Source: Clostridia bacterium
GTDB taxonomy: Bacteria; Bacillota; Clostridia; Oscillospirales; CAG-272
Assembly (NCBI GenBank): GCA_017399305.1
Contig: JAFQDK010000009.1
Coordinates: 124,001 to 188,000 of the forward strand
Length of the DNA: 64,000 nucleotides
Direction of reading: 5' to 3'
Part shown: one piece after another, positions 51,227-60,119 of the stretch
How the letters are laid out: every line of letters begins with the position of its first letter
Position numbering within the stretch: the stretch's first letter is position 1
The notes under the pieces: model-generated
Databases searched by the model: none
What the model was told of the DNA's origin: nothing
The model's input: only the letters and a program-made list of their open reading frames with translations
Position numbers and translations under genes: made by a program

Positions 51227-53615
51227 AATCGTTCCAGAATCTTTCTATAACATTTTCAAGTGCGCGTGTGTCACCCACAAATTTTGCCGTATGGAACTGA
51301 CTTGGCAAAAGGGATTTATACATTGGTTCGCCGTATCTCTCGTCAATAAATACTACAACACCGCGGTCGGTTTCTGTGCGGATAACTCTGCCTGCCGCTT
51401 GAAGTACACGGTTGAAGCCGGGATAGATATATGCATATTCCTTTCCAGCTTCATACTTATTGTCATAATATTCTCGTACTACTTCGCTTTCGTCTGTCGG
51501 GCGAGTAAGTCCAACGCCGATGATTATCGAACCGATCAGTCTGTCGCCTACAAGGTCGATACCCTCCGAATATATGCCACCAAGTACGCAGAATCCGACA
51601 AGCACCTGGCGGTTGCCGATTCGGAAAGCATCGAGAAATCCTTTGCGTGCTTCTTCAGACATGGATCTTGCCTGAACAACGGTTTTGATGTGTGGATACT
51701 TGTACTTAAAAAGCGTCTGAACTTCGCTCATATAATCGTATGATGGGAAGTATACCATATAGTTTCCGTCACGGCGACCGCATACGCTCATTATCGCATC
51801 GGCAACTGCGCCGGCATTTTGTGAGCGAAGCTGATATTTTACGCTGAGGCGATCCATTATGCAAACGCATAGGTTTGAGCGGTCGTATGGGCAATCAAGC
51901 TTTAGTTTGACGGCTTCGTGTGCACCGTAAAGAGTTGAGTAGTATTCAAGCGGAGTAAGTGTTGCCGAGAAAAATACAGTAGCAACGCCTTTTTTTGTTT
52001 TTGCTGCAATTCGTTTTGAAGGGTCAAGGCAGACTATCTTTGTAATTACCTCATTTCCTGCAACAGTGATTGTGTTAACAAAGCATTCATCAAACATTTC
52101 AAGCGAAGAAATGTATTTTTTAGCCTCACTTTGCAGATCAAAAAGGCTGTCGGGCAGACTGCCGCAGTATTGTGAATGAATGTATTTGTCAGTTGCACGG
52201 GTAAAGCTTACAAGCAGATCGTAGAACTGTTTGTCAAAAGCGTGTGACGTAGTAAAACCTCGTTTTACACCGTCATCGCCCATTTCGGTTTCATCTGCGC
52301 ACAGCTCTCTCATACTGTTGATGTAAAATTCAAGGCTTGCAAGGCTTTCAATTACTGCATTCTGCGGCACCGAACGCACCTCGTCTAAGAATTTGCGGAA
52401 TTTGCTAAGGCGAAGCTCTGCACCGAATGACGCCTTGGCACGTTCAAGCAGATTGTGCGCCTCATCGAAGAGGAACAGATAGCGCATTTTGTTTTCCTCG
52501 CAATCGGAGAAGTAGCGGCGGAAATGAGCGGTTTCATCAATGAGGTAGTTGTAGTCGCAGATTACAATATCGCAATGCTCGGTGAGGTCAAGTGAGAACT
52601 CATATGGGCATATGCTGTATTTGTTTGCAAATTCGCCTATGGTTTGCATGTCAATGACTTTGTGCGCGGTTACGACATCTGCTATCGCATCTGCCGTTCG
52701 TTTATAGTGGCAGTTGGCACGCGGACATTTTTCCGGTGTGCACTTGAACGGGTCGCGCATCTTAATCGGACAGCAACGGTCTTTGGCACTGACGTGTACG
52801 GCGCGTATGCCCGATTCCTCAGACAGCTTCTTTGCAGCTTCGATAGCGGCAATAGCGGTTGTGGTTTTGGACGTGAAGTAGAATATTTTGTCCACATATC
52901 CTGTGCCGAGGGCTTTAAGTGCAGGGTAAAGTGATGCCATGGTTTTTCCTGTGCCGGTAGGGGCTTCGATAACAGCTTTTCCACCGTTTTTAACAGCACG
53001 AAGAACCTCAATCATAAAGTCATGCTGCTGAGGCCGCATTTCCCGGTATGGAAAGCTTTGCGATTTTGCCCCCGGAAGACGCACGCATATGCGCTCTGCT
53101 TCGAGTGCGGCAAACGGGCGATATAAGTCTAAAAGGCGCATGAATGCGGCTTCCATTTCGCCGTGCGTATATGTTTTTTCAATGCGTTTTATGTCATTTT
53201 GATTATGGTAGAAGTTTACTGCAAAGGTTATATCTGAAAGCATTTCGCTTTCGGCTACTATGTATGCATATGCTACGGCGTTTCCGATTGCTTCGGCGGC
53301 GATATCGGAGTCGATTTTTGATGTGAATCCGTTATAGCAGCGGTTGACGCAAACGGTGACTTTACCGCTTCGTTTAATTATGCCGTCGCAAACGCCGTCA
53401 ATGCAGTAGAAAAGTCCGCCGCGACTGACCGTGCGGTAGAGAGAGACATCAGACGAATAGGCATAACCGTGCTCCTTTTCCAAAATCTCCTGCATCTTGC
53501 CGTTGTCGGGATAGACATGTGCGCCGCGCACGTCAATGCTTGCGTGATTTACCACGGTATGACAGAGCTCACCGACAGAAATATGCACTTTTTTCGTCGC
53601 AGCTTCAAAATACAT
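51225..53615 (-). CDS. DinG/Rad3-type ATP-dependent DNA helicase with Fe-S cluster
   Basis: 796 residues. An N-terminal domain of about 190 residues resembles the PD-(D/E)XK-like module sometimes fused to this family. The SF2 helicase core follows: Walker A IEAPTGTGKTMASLYPALKA, Fe-S cysteines in RCCPIKMRDPFKCTPEKCP and nearby, DEAH box LFDEAHNLLERA, motif III FFSATLTPLEY and motif VI GRVIRTETDRGVVVFIDERY. It unwinds damaged or structured DNA. GGAG lies before the ATG at 53615, and the promoter is at 53645-53673. Confidence 0.93.
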   Translation of the reverse strand: MYFEAATKKVHISVGELCHTVVNHASIDVRGAHVYPDNGKMQEILEKEHGYAYSSDVSLYRTVSRGGLFYCIDGVCDGIIKRSGKVTVCVNRCYNGFTSKIDSDIAAEAIGNAVAYAYIVAESEMLSDITFAVNFYHNQNDIKRIEKTYTHGEMEAAFMRLLDLYRPFAALEAERICVRLPGAKSQSFPYREMRPQQHDFMIEVLRAVKNGGKAVIEAPTGTGKTMASLYPALKALGTGYVDKIFYFTSKTTTAIAAIEAAKKLSEESGIRAVHVSAKDRCCPIKMRDPFKCTPEKCPRANCHYKRTADAIADVVTAHKVIDMQTIGEFANKYSICPYEFSLDLTEHCDIVICDYNYLIDETAHFRRYFSDCEENKMRYLFLFDEAHNLLERAKASFGAELRLSKFRKFLDEVRSVPQNAVIESLASLEFYINSMRELCADETEMGDDGVKRGFTTSHAFDKQFYDLLVSFTRATDKYIHSQYCGSLPDSLFDLQSEAKKYISSLEMFDECFVNTITVAGNEVITKIVCLDPSKRIAAKTKKGVATVFFSATLTPLEYYSTLYGAHEAVKLKLDCPYDRSNLCVCIMDRLSVKYQLRSQNAGAVADAIMSVCGRRDGNYMVYFPSYDYMSEVQTLFKYKYPHIKTVVQARSMSEEARKGFLDAFRIGNRQVLVGFCVLGGIYSEGIDLVGDRLIGSIIIGVGLTRPTDESEVVREYYDNKYEAGKEYAYIYPGFNRVLQAAGRVIRTETDRGVVVFIDERYGEPMYKSLLPSQFHTAKFVGDTRALENVIERFWND

Positions 53616-53644
53616 GTCACTTCTCCTTTACAGTTGGTTAATTT

Positions 53645-53673
53645 ATTATACAATATAACACTGTCAATTGCAA
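53645..53673 (-). promoter_or_regulatory. Promoter for the helicase gene
   Basis: Minus strand TTGCAA (53673-53668), 17 bp, TATAAT (53650-53645). It is back to back with the promoter for the MutS-like gene; the two -35 boxes are the arms of the inverted repeat ATTGCAA/TTGCAAT. Confidence 0.7.
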
Positions 53674-53680
53674 ATTTTTA

Positions 53681-53709
53681 TTGCAATAGTGCGAAAAAAT
53701 TGTTATACT
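53681..53709 (+). promoter_or_regulatory. Promoter for the MutS-like gene
   Basis: TTGCAA (53681-53686), 17 bp, TATACT (53704-53709), 36 bases before the ATG at 53745 (GAAAGGAG site). Confidence 0.7.
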
Positions 53710-53744
53710 AATTATGTATATATAAATTATGAAAGGAGAGTTAA

Positions 53745-55367
53745 ATGGAAGAATTCAGTTTTAGTTTGCTTTATCCCTCGCGAGAAGCACGCGAAAGACA
53801 TATCTCAAGTGACAACCGCCCAAAGGTTTCTCCTGAGACTGTCGAAAGTCTCGGACTTGCAGACCTTATAAAGCTTAAAAACAGCTCTCTTTGTGAATAC
53901 TTTACTTCTGACCCGTCGGTCATTGAATATCGCGCCGAAATTTTTGCCGATATGCTCAGAGTTAAAGAGGTCGGTGAAACTTTTGTAAAGGTGCTTCCGA
54001 TTCTCTCGGATATCAGCGAGCTTCGCCGTATGTCTGCATCGAGTGAGCGTACGACTGATGAGTATCTTCTTTCGCTTTCCGAGATAGAGCTTTATATTTC
54101 CTCTGTTGAAACTCTGCGTGACGGGCTTGTCCCTGTGCGTGAAAAGCTTTCAGGCAGATCGCTTATCGCACTTTGCGATTACATAAAGGAGATCTCCGAG
54201 AGCGAGTATTATAAGGAGCTTAATCAAAAGCTTTCAGAACTTACTGACCGCGTGCGTGATATCAAGAGTATTACTATCGGTGTAAATCTTGATTCTACGC
54301 TTTCTGCCGACAAGTGCGGCGTGCTTTCAATAAATCCCAAGCCGTTTAAGTCCGGCGATACTATAGACAAGATACTTCGCATGAACTTTGCAAATGATGA
54401 GTACACTCTCATTGCGCCGCTTTCACCTCTTTCCAAGGGGCAAAACGACAATCAAAAGACTGCGATGAGTCTGGCGCTCAATTCTGCAATTTCAAGCGTG
54501 TTCAAATCCTCTGTCCGCTCGTGGAAAAAGATAGTGCAATCGTATGTGCTTGACAATACAAACTTCCTGATAGAGGTTATGCCTGAGATAGAATTTGTCA
54601 TCTGTGCAACACGTCTTATGGAAACTTTGCTGGAGCGTGGATTGCCGCTTTCAAAGCCTACGCTTTGCGATGCTGAGGCAAGAGCCTTTGTGGCAAAAGG
54701 AATTTATAACCCTGCAGTGGCACTTGCCATTGATGAGCAGAGTGTTGAAAATGATTTTGCCTTTGATGAAAATGGCATGATATATACGCTGACAGGACCA
54801 AATCGCGGAGGCAAGAGCGTTATCACATGTGCGGTTGGACTTGCGGCGGCATTCTGCCAGCTCGGTATGCTTGTACCTGCACGTGAGTTTAAATTCAGCC
54901 CTGCAAGCGGTATTTTCACTCATTTCCCAACCGAGAGCGGCGATACTGTTGACAAGGGGCGTCTTGGTGAAGAATGTGCACGCCTTAATGAGATTTTTGA
55001 GGAATGTGACAGCCGAGCGATTATCCTGCTTGACGAATCGCTTTCGTCAACCGGTGCATACGAGGCATCTTACATAGCATCTGAGGTGTTGCTTGGTTTT
55101 GCTAAGGTTGGTTGCCGTACTCTGTTTGCTACTCATCTGCATACGCTTGCCGCAAGGGTAGAGGAGCTTAATGCCGAATCCGCTGTGTTTGGCGGCACTA
55201 AAATAGACACACTTGTCGCCAAGATAACTGATGACGGTACACGCTCGTTTAAGATACTTCGTCAGAAACCTGACGGCAAATCCTATGCTAAGGATATTGC
55301 AGAAAAGTATGGCCTTTCACTTGAAAAAATTACTGATACAATAGATAGGAGTAAGAATAATGGATAG
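53745..55367 (+). CDS. Atypical MutS-family ATPase lacking the mismatch-recognition domain
   Basis: 540 residues. About 320 residues of helical lever/core come first, followed by a MutS ATPase domain: Walker A GPNRGGKS (about 351-358), Walker B AIILLDESLSSTGAYEA and the ATHLHTL histidine switch. The N-terminal mismatch-binding domain with its Phe-x-Glu and connector domain are absent, and there is no C-terminal Smr nuclease, so it is neither MutS1 nor MutS2. Its stop overlaps an Lrp-type regulator gene by 8 bases, in turn coupled to an aminotransferase. A role outside mismatch repair seems likely but is unknown. Confidence 0.88.
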   Translation: MEEFSFSLLYPSREARERHISSDNRPKVSPETVESLGLADLIKLKNSSLCEYFTSDPSVIEYRAEIFADMLRVKEVGETFVKVLPILSDISELRRMSASSERTTDEYLLSLSEIELYISSVETLRDGLVPVREKLSGRSLIALCDYIKEISESEYYKELNQKLSELTDRVRDIKSITIGVNLDSTLSADKCGVLSINPKPFKSGDTIDKILRMNFANDEYTLIAPLSPLSKGQNDNQKTAMSLALNSAISSVFKSSVRSWKKIVQSYVLDNTNFLIEVMPEIEFVICATRLMETLLERGLPLSKPTLCDAEARAFVAKGIYNPAVALAIDEQSVENDFAFDENGMIYTLTGPNRGGKSVITCAVGLAAAFCQLGMLVPAREFKFSPASGIFTHFPTESGDTVDKGRLGEECARLNEIFEECDSRAIILLDESLSSTGAYEASYIASEVLLGFAKVGCRTLFATHLHTLAARVEELNAESAVFGGTKIDTLVAKITDDGTRSFKILRQKPDGKSYAKDIAEKYGLSLEKITDTIDRSKNNG

Positions 55368-55839
55368 AAAACTTCTTGAAATACTCGAGGGCGACGGACG
55401 CCTTTCGACAAAGCAGATTGCAATGATGCTCTCTAAAGAAGAGGGAGATATAAAGAAGATCATTGATGAATATGAAAAGAACGGTGTTATCCTCGGTTAC
55501 AAGGCGATTGTTGACTGGGATAAGACCGACCGTGAATATGCTACTGCGCTCATCGAGCTTAAGGTCACACCTCAGTATAACCGCGGCTTTGACGCGATTG
55601 CAGAGCGCATTTACAATTATCCCGAGGTGCAGAGTGTATATCTTATGTCGGGTTCATATGACCTCTGCGTAATTCTTGAGGGCAAGACTATCCGCGAGGT
55701 GGCACTCTTTGTCGCACAGCGACTTGCTCCCCTTGAGGCGGTTCAGTCTACCGCGACACACTTTGTTCTTCGTAAGTATAAGGACAAGGGCGTTATCTAC
55801 GGTCCTGCAAACTTTGACGAGAGAGGCAACTGCAACTGA
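55360..55839 (+). CDS. Lrp/AsnC family transcriptional regulator
   Basis: 159 residues. An N-terminal helix-turn-helix (LLEILEGDGRLSTKQIAMML) and the RAM ligand-binding domain (YATALIELKVTP, PEVQSVYLMSGSYDLCVILE) are intact. It probably senses an amino acid. The start overlaps the MutS-like gene by 8 bases and the end overlaps the aminotransferase ATG by one base, so all three are likely translated from one message and the regulator may control the aminotransferase. Confidence 0.93.
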   Translation: MDRKLLEILEGDGRLSTKQIAMMLSKEEGDIKKIIDEYEKNGVILGYKAIVDWDKTDREYATALIELKVTPQYNRGFDAIAERIYNYPEVQSVYLMSGSYDLCVILEGKTIREVALFVAQRLAPLEAVQSTATHFVLRKYKDKGVIYGPANFDERGNCN

Positions 55840-57008
55840 TGGATTATAATAAATTCTTATCCGATAAGGTGCGCACGATAAAACCGTCGGGCATTCGAAA
55901 ATTCTTCGATATGCTGAGCACCATGAAGGATGTTATTTCACTTACTGTCGGACAACCCGACTTTCCGACACCGTATCATATTTCAAATGCCGCAGTTGAG
56001 TCGATAACCAAAAACAAGACGTATTATACCTCCAACAGCGGTCTTATTGAACTGCGCGAGGGCATCTCCGATTATCTTAGCCGCCGTTTTGATCTGCACT
56101 ATGCGGCAAACGGTGAGATAGTAGTCACAGTCGGCGGCAGTGAGGCTATTGATATGGCTTTTCGCGCCATACTTAATCCTGGTGACGAGGTTATCGTGCC
56201 CGAACCATGCTTTGTATGCTATTCCCCCCTTATTGAGGTTATGGGTGGCGTATCTGTTCCGCTTTATACATCGGTGGAGGATAAGTTCAAGGTTACACCT
56301 GAAAAACTTCTTCCGCTTATCACTGATAAGACAAAGGCAATCGTGCTTTCTTATCCCAGCAATCCCACCGGCGCGATAATGACTAAAGAGGACCTTGAGG
56401 CAATTGCTCCCATTCTTATTGAGAAGGATATTCTTGTACTTTCGGATGAGATATACGGTGAGCTTACTTACGGTAGAGATCATGTTTCTATTGCATCGCT
56501 TGACGGTATGCGTGACCGCACTGTTATGGTCAGCGGATTCTCCAAGGCATACGCAATGACAGGTTGGCGACTTGGCTATGTTTGTGCGCCGAAAGAAATC
56601 ATGGATCAGATACTCAAGCTTCATCAGTACGGTATCATGTGCGCATCCACCGCATCGCAGTTTGCAGGTGTAGAGGCTATTACAAACGGTGACGAGGATG
56701 TAAAATACATGAAGGAAAAGTATGACCGTCGCCGTCAGTACGTTGTAACGCGACTGAATGAGATGGGGCTTGAATGCTTTGAGCCGGAGGGCGCATTCTA
56801 CGTGTTCCCGCGTATCGACAGCTTTGGCATTTCCAGTGAGGAATTCTGTCAGAAGCTGCTTGATGAAAAGCGAGTTGCTATTGTTCCCGGAGATGCTTTC
56901 GGTACGGGCAGTGAGGGCTTTGCGCGTATTTCATATGCTTATTCAATTGAGCATCTTACAATTGCGCTTGATAGAATGGAAGAATTTGTTAAGGATTTGA
57001 AAAAATAA
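55839..57008 (+). CDS. PLP-dependent class I/II aminotransferase
   Basis: 389 residues, aspartate-aminotransferase fold type I. Motifs: YTSNSGLIELREGISDYLSR, SYPSNPTGAIMTKEDLEAIA, DEIYGELTYG, the PLP lysine in VSGFSKAYAMTGWRLGYVCA and the C-terminal GFARISYAYSIE (substrate-carboxylate Arg). It resembles PatA/aromatic or N-acetyl-LL-diaminopimelate aminotransferases; exact substrates cannot be fixed. It is coupled to the Lrp-type gene upstream, and the UPF0291 gene starts on the last base of its stop. Confidence 0.94.
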   Translation: MDYNKFLSDKVRTIKPSGIRKFFDMLSTMKDVISLTVGQPDFPTPYHISNAAVESITKNKTYYTSNSGLIELREGISDYLSRRFDLHYAANGEIVVTVGGSEAIDMAFRAILNPGDEVIVPEPCFVCYSPLIEVMGGVSVPLYTSVEDKFKVTPEKLLPLITDKTKAIVLSYPSNPTGAIMTKEDLEAIAPILIEKDILVLSDEIYGELTYGRDHVSIASLDGMRDRTVMVSGFSKAYAMTGWRLGYVCAPKEIMDQILKLHQYGIMCASTASQFAGVEAITNGDEDVKYMKEKYDRRRQYVVTRLNEMGLECFEPEGAFYVFPRIDSFGISSEEFCQKLLDEKRVAIVPGDAFGTGSEGFARISYAYSIEHLTIALDRMEEFVKDLKK

Positions 57009-57223
57009 TGGAAAAGGAAAAGTTAGACCGCATAAATGCCCTTGCACGCAAGGCAAAGGAAACAGAGCTTACAGCGGCAGAAAAAGAAGAGCAGGCGGCA
57101 CTTCGCGCAGAATATCTTGCCGAGTTTCGCGCTTCTTTTGGCGGTATACTTAATAATACCGTTATACAACGTCCAGATGGCTCTAAGCAAGCGCTTAAGA
57201 AGAAAGATAAGTACACACATTAG
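57008..57223 (+). CDS. UPF0291 (DUF896) small protein
   Basis: 71 residues: KLDRINALARKAKETELTAA, then EKEEQAALRAEYLAEFRASF and the short basic tail. This is the complete two-helix UPF0291 protein (YnzC-like), which in Bacillus relatives is an abundant small protein of poorly defined role. Its ATG overlaps the aminotransferase stop (TAATGG). birA follows after 21 bases. Confidence 0.9.
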   Translation: MEKEKLDRINALARKAKETELTAAEKEEQAALRAEYLAEFRASFGGILNNTVIQRPDGSKQALKKKDKYTH

Positions 57224-57244
57224 AAATGTGAGTTATTTCGATTT

Positions 57245-57985
57245 ATGATATCTGTTACATCGAATGGTATGATTAAACATTTTGGTTCTGTATCATCGAC
57301 AAATGACATTATAAAAGAAATGGCGAATGGCGGCGCCCCTGAGGGAAGCGTTGTTATCGCCGATGAGCAGACAAATGGTCGTGGGCGTCTTGGCAGAAGT
57401 TTTATGTCCCCCGGTGGTACAGGGCTTTATATGAGCATCCTGCTTCGCCCTGAGCTATCGGCATCGGATGCTTTGCTCATCACTACCGCGGCGGCAACCG
57501 CAGTGGCAAAAGCTATTGAGAAGCATACCGGAAAAGCTACTTGCATCAAATGGGTAAATGATGTTTTTTTGAACGGCAAAAAGGTTTGCGGAATTCTCAC
57601 TGAGGGCAAGGTATCGCCTGACGGTACTCTTGAGTATGCTGTGCTTGGTATAGGAGTAAACCTCAAAGAGCCGAAAGACGGATTCGGTGAGCTTTCAAAT
57701 ATCGCCGGTGCGATATTTGAAGATGAAAAAGTTGACAGGGATACAGTTGCCAACGATATTCTGGAGAACTTTTTTGGATATTATCAAAGCATTGAAACAA
57801 AGCCGCATTACAGTGATTATATTGCACGCGATATGATTGGCGGCAAAAATGTCACAGTTTATCGCGCAGGCGAACCGCTTTATGACGCAAAGGTTTTAGG
57901 CATATCCGAGGATTTTTCGCTTGTGATAGATCACGACGGCAAAAAAGAAAACCTCGCAAGCGGCGAGGTTTCTGTAAGAATATAA
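57245..57985 (+). CDS. birA: Biotin--[acetyl-CoA-carboxylase] ligase
   Basis: 246 residues without the N-terminal repressor helix-turn-helix, i.e. a group I ligase. The catalytic domain has VIADEQTNGRGRLGRSFMSP (biotinyl-AMP loop), GTGLYMSILLRP, KWVNDVFLNGKKVCGILTEG and AVLGIGVNLKEP; an SH3-like C-terminal domain ends the protein. It attaches biotin to carboxylase carrier proteins. A terminator overlaps its stop. Confidence 0.95.
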   Translation: MISVTSNGMIKHFGSVSSTNDIIKEMANGGAPEGSVVIADEQTNGRGRLGRSFMSPGGTGLYMSILLRPELSASDALLITTAAATAVAKAIEKHTGKATCIKWVNDVFLNGKKVCGILTEGKVSPDGTLEYAVLGIGVNLKEPKDGFGELSNIAGAIFEDEKVDRDTVANDILENFFGYYQSIETKPHYSDYIARDMIGGKNVTVYRAGEPLYDAKVLGISEDFSLVIDHDGKKENLASGEVSVRI

Positions 57986-58012
57986 AAAGGAACTCATACG
58001 AGTTCCTTTTTT
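57984..58012. terminator. Bidirectional terminator at the left edge of the accessory island
   Basis: AAAAAGGAACTC-atac-GAGTTCCTTTTTT. Stem, and partly flank, are nearly identical to those at 63294-63324 and 63867-63896. Confidence 0.9.
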
Positions 58013-58044
58013 AGTTTTTTGTATGATATATGATATTTTTTGGC

Positions 58045-58479
58045 TTACAGACAAAGTAAACTTATTTGAAGCAAGTATGGGGAGTGATAAAGACTCCACT
58101 CAGGATGCTTACGAGCAATCTCTTTATATACATCTTTAACAAATTTATGCCAAGGCCCCTTTATTCCTCCGTTTTCATTATTAACTGTTATGCTAATATC
58201 TCCATCGGTGATGTCATCTCTTGTTATTGTCGGAGAAATACCTAAAGTATCTGTAATCCAATCGTCGGAGCATTCACAATACACACCAAATATTTTTATT
58301 GAATAACCTGTTCCAAATTCTGAAGGATCATTGAATTCTCGCATGGAGATGTAAGAAAGCGTAAAAAGGTCGTGCTCCTTTATTTCTAAAGCCCATTTGT
58401 ACGCTATTTCGATAAATTTCACCGCAAAATCTATTTGTACTTTATTAATCTCTGTCCAGTTATTAAAAAATATTCCCAT
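58045..58479 (-). CDS. Hypothetical protein, last gene of the accessory operon
   Basis: 144 residues, no family recognised. An N-terminal helix (VQIDFAVKFIEIAYKWALEI) is followed by a strand-rich middle (GTGYSIKIFGVYCECSDDWI, GDISITVNNENGGIKGPW) and a short helical end. No signal peptide. AAGGAT lies before the ATG; it is 24 bases after the Sel1/CFI-box gene. Codon use is AT-rich like the rest of the island. Confidence 0.7.
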   Translation of the reverse strand: MGIFFNNWTEINKVQIDFAVKFIEIAYKWALEIKEHDLFTLSYISMREFNDPSEFGTGYSIKIFGVYCECSDDWITDTLGISPTITRDDITDGDISITVNNENGGIKGPWHKFVKDVYKEIARKHPEWSLYHSPYLLQISLLCL

Positions 58480-58503
58480 ATTTTTATCCTTAGTAAATAT
58501 AAT

Positions 58504-59517
58504 TCAATGTTTATCGTTGTAGGGTTCTTCTGAAAAACCTTTAGTCTTCAGTTCGGCAATCTTTTTGTCAAGCCAAGGTTTCCATAGCTTTTTAAACCAA
58601 CTGCATTTTCCGAACAATCTGACAAGAGTGGGGCTTGTTGCATAATATATACGTATAAACAATCTTCCAAAAACATTTTTATCAAGGACATTGTCACGAT
58701 ACCTACGCAGAACCCAAACCTCCGGGCAATCGTATGAACCGTAAACCGAGGTAGCAATATAGCAGCCCCCGCTGGAAGTGGCACTTCTTTTTGGGGGAGT
58801 GGTTATTGAATTTATCAACTCCGGAATACGATCAATATTGTTAAGTTCTTTGACAGCACGGTAATCACCACTGGAAGCTGCTTTTCTAACCAAAGATAGG
58901 TATTCTGGGTTTTCATCCGACCATCCGTAGCGTTCTTGCCGTATGTGCGCTAAAAGAAGAATACATCTGGGAGCATATATATCTGAAGCCTTGCTTCCCA
59001 TAACGGCGTAATACTCTGCTAAGTGAAGATCCTTTTCTGTAACAAGATTAGATGAATAGTATTCGCCGTAATTAGAGAAATCGAATGCAAGGGCGTAGCA
59101 CGCTAATGAAGAACCGGCTTCTGCAGCTGCTTTCATTAAACTTAATTTATCGCTTTCTGCCAGAAAAGCAAGCGCATACATTGCATCGGGGATGCTTTTT
59201 TGTGCCCCTGCTGATATCTGCTTTTTATATGTGTCATGGATGGCAGCGATATCTGAAATTGAAATGCCTGGGAAAATCATGGAGCATGTTGGGGTATCGG
59301 AGGCGAAGATAATGTGCGCCATAGCTAAATAATTACCATTATTTGCACTTTCAGCAAGCTTTTTTCCCCAGAACTTGCCTTCTTCGATATTTACCGGTGG
59401 GTCAGTCGGGTCGGTTTGCCCATATGCATGATGTATAACAATCATTCTTTGCGATGATGGGTCGCCTAGCTTAGCTTCGTATAAAAAAGATTCATATAAA
59501 CTTTGATCTAATGACAT
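58504..59517 (-). CDS. Sel1-like repeat protein with CFI-box C-terminal domain
   Basis: 337 residues. Residues about 40-225 are helical pairs of Sel1/TPR type, for example EGKFWGKKLAESANNGNYLA, KLSLMKAAAEAGSSLACYAL and LSLVRKAASSGDYRAVKEL. From about 250 comes a CFI-box module: GGCYIATSVYGSYDCPEVWV, LRRYRDNVLDKN, FGRLFIRIYYATSPTLVRLF. This module is a recurrent C-terminal tail in bacterial proteins of unknown role and may associate with membranes. Its start overlaps the JAMM gene by 10 bases, implying coupled production and a functional link with the protease. Confidence 0.8.
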   Translation of the reverse strand: MSLDQSLYESFLYEAKLGDPSSQRMIVIHHAYGQTDPTDPPVNIEEGKFWGKKLAESANNGNYLAMAHIIFASDTPTCSMIFPGISISDIAAIHDTYKKQISAGAQKSIPDAMYALAFLAESDKLSLMKAAAEAGSSLACYALAFDFSNYGEYYSSNLVTEKDLHLAEYYAVMGSKASDIYAPRCILLLAHIRQERYGWSDENPEYLSLVRKAASSGDYRAVKELNNIDRIPELINSITTPPKRSATSSGGCYIATSVYGSYDCPEVWVLRRYRDNVLDKNVFGRLFIRIYYATSPTLVRLFGKCSWFKKLWKPWLDKKIAELKTKGFSEEPYNDKH

Positions 59518-59933
59518 GTTAATACCTCGATTTTGTAGGGGTAAATTCTATACAGTTTTAATATATTTTTTGTTATATCAAATATTCCGCAGATCAGAGA
59601 AGGTGATTGTATAGCAGATAATACCTTTCTCACATATGCAATATCTTCATCCGAAAGATTTGAATTGTTAGGGTGCGAATGTACAAATCCTGCAAAAAAC
59701 AGCTTGCCGTCACTCACAGTATTATTAATTATTTCACTGAGCTTTTTCGTATCTGGCGTATAACTTGTTTCGGTACAGTTGCATGAATACAAATCGGGGG
59801 TAAACTTTACTATGGTGTTGTCGCCATTTGTAAAGATTACCCCGCCTTTTTCTATAATAGAATCTGATAAAAAACTATGTATCTCTGCTGAAATTTTTGA
59901 TAAAACTCTTATCTTTCTTCCCAGTGCGAGCAT
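59508..59933 (-). CDS. JAB/MPN (JAMM) domain metalloprotease-like protein
   Basis: 141 residues. The zinc-protease signature is visible in order: EKGGVIF (acid residue), then FVHSHPNNSNLSDEDI giving HSHP and the SxxD aspartate. This is the Prok-JAB arrangement used by peptidases that cut after ubiquitin-like modifiers or process small proteins. No ubiquitin, E1 or E2 homologue is recognisable nearby, so its substrate may be one of the mini-proteins of the operon. There is no good ribosome binding site before ATG 59933, which lies inside the preceding gene, so translation is probably coupled. Confidence 0.78.
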   Translation of the reverse strand: MLALGRKIRVLSKISAEIHSFLSDSIIEKGGVIFTNGDNTIVKFTPDLYSCNCTETSYTPDTKKLSEIINNTVSDGKLFFAGFVHSHPNNSNLSDEDIAYVRKVLSAIQSPSLICGIFDITKNILKLYRIYPYKIEVLTCH

Positions 59934-60103
59934 GAGGTGTTAGTATGAGGATCTTTGTATGAACCTATACGTTTACAATAATAATAGGGAGGCATGGATT
60001 TGGTATAGTCGGTCAAATCTAACCAGCGACAATCGCCGCAATAAGTCGCCGAGCAGAATGTTCCCTCAGGCAGATTTATGCAGTTGCTACATTTGTTGTT
60101 CAT
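59909..60103 (-). CDS. Cys-rich mini-protein, 64 residues
   Basis: MNNKCSNCINLPEGTFCSAT begins a 64-residue protein with seven cysteines (CSNC, FC, YCGDC, YC, SC), spaced like a zinc-binding knuckle pair. ATG 60103 has AAAGGAG seven bases upstream; the longer open frame 5' of it is the overlapping end of the previous gene read in another frame. It overlaps the JAMM gene start by 25 bases. No known family. Confidence 0.7.
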   Translation of the reverse strand: MNNKCSNCINLPEGTFCSATYCGDCRWLDLTDYTKSMPPYYYCKRIGSYKDPHTNTSCSHWEER

Positions 60104-60119
60104 TTGATATCTCCTTTGC

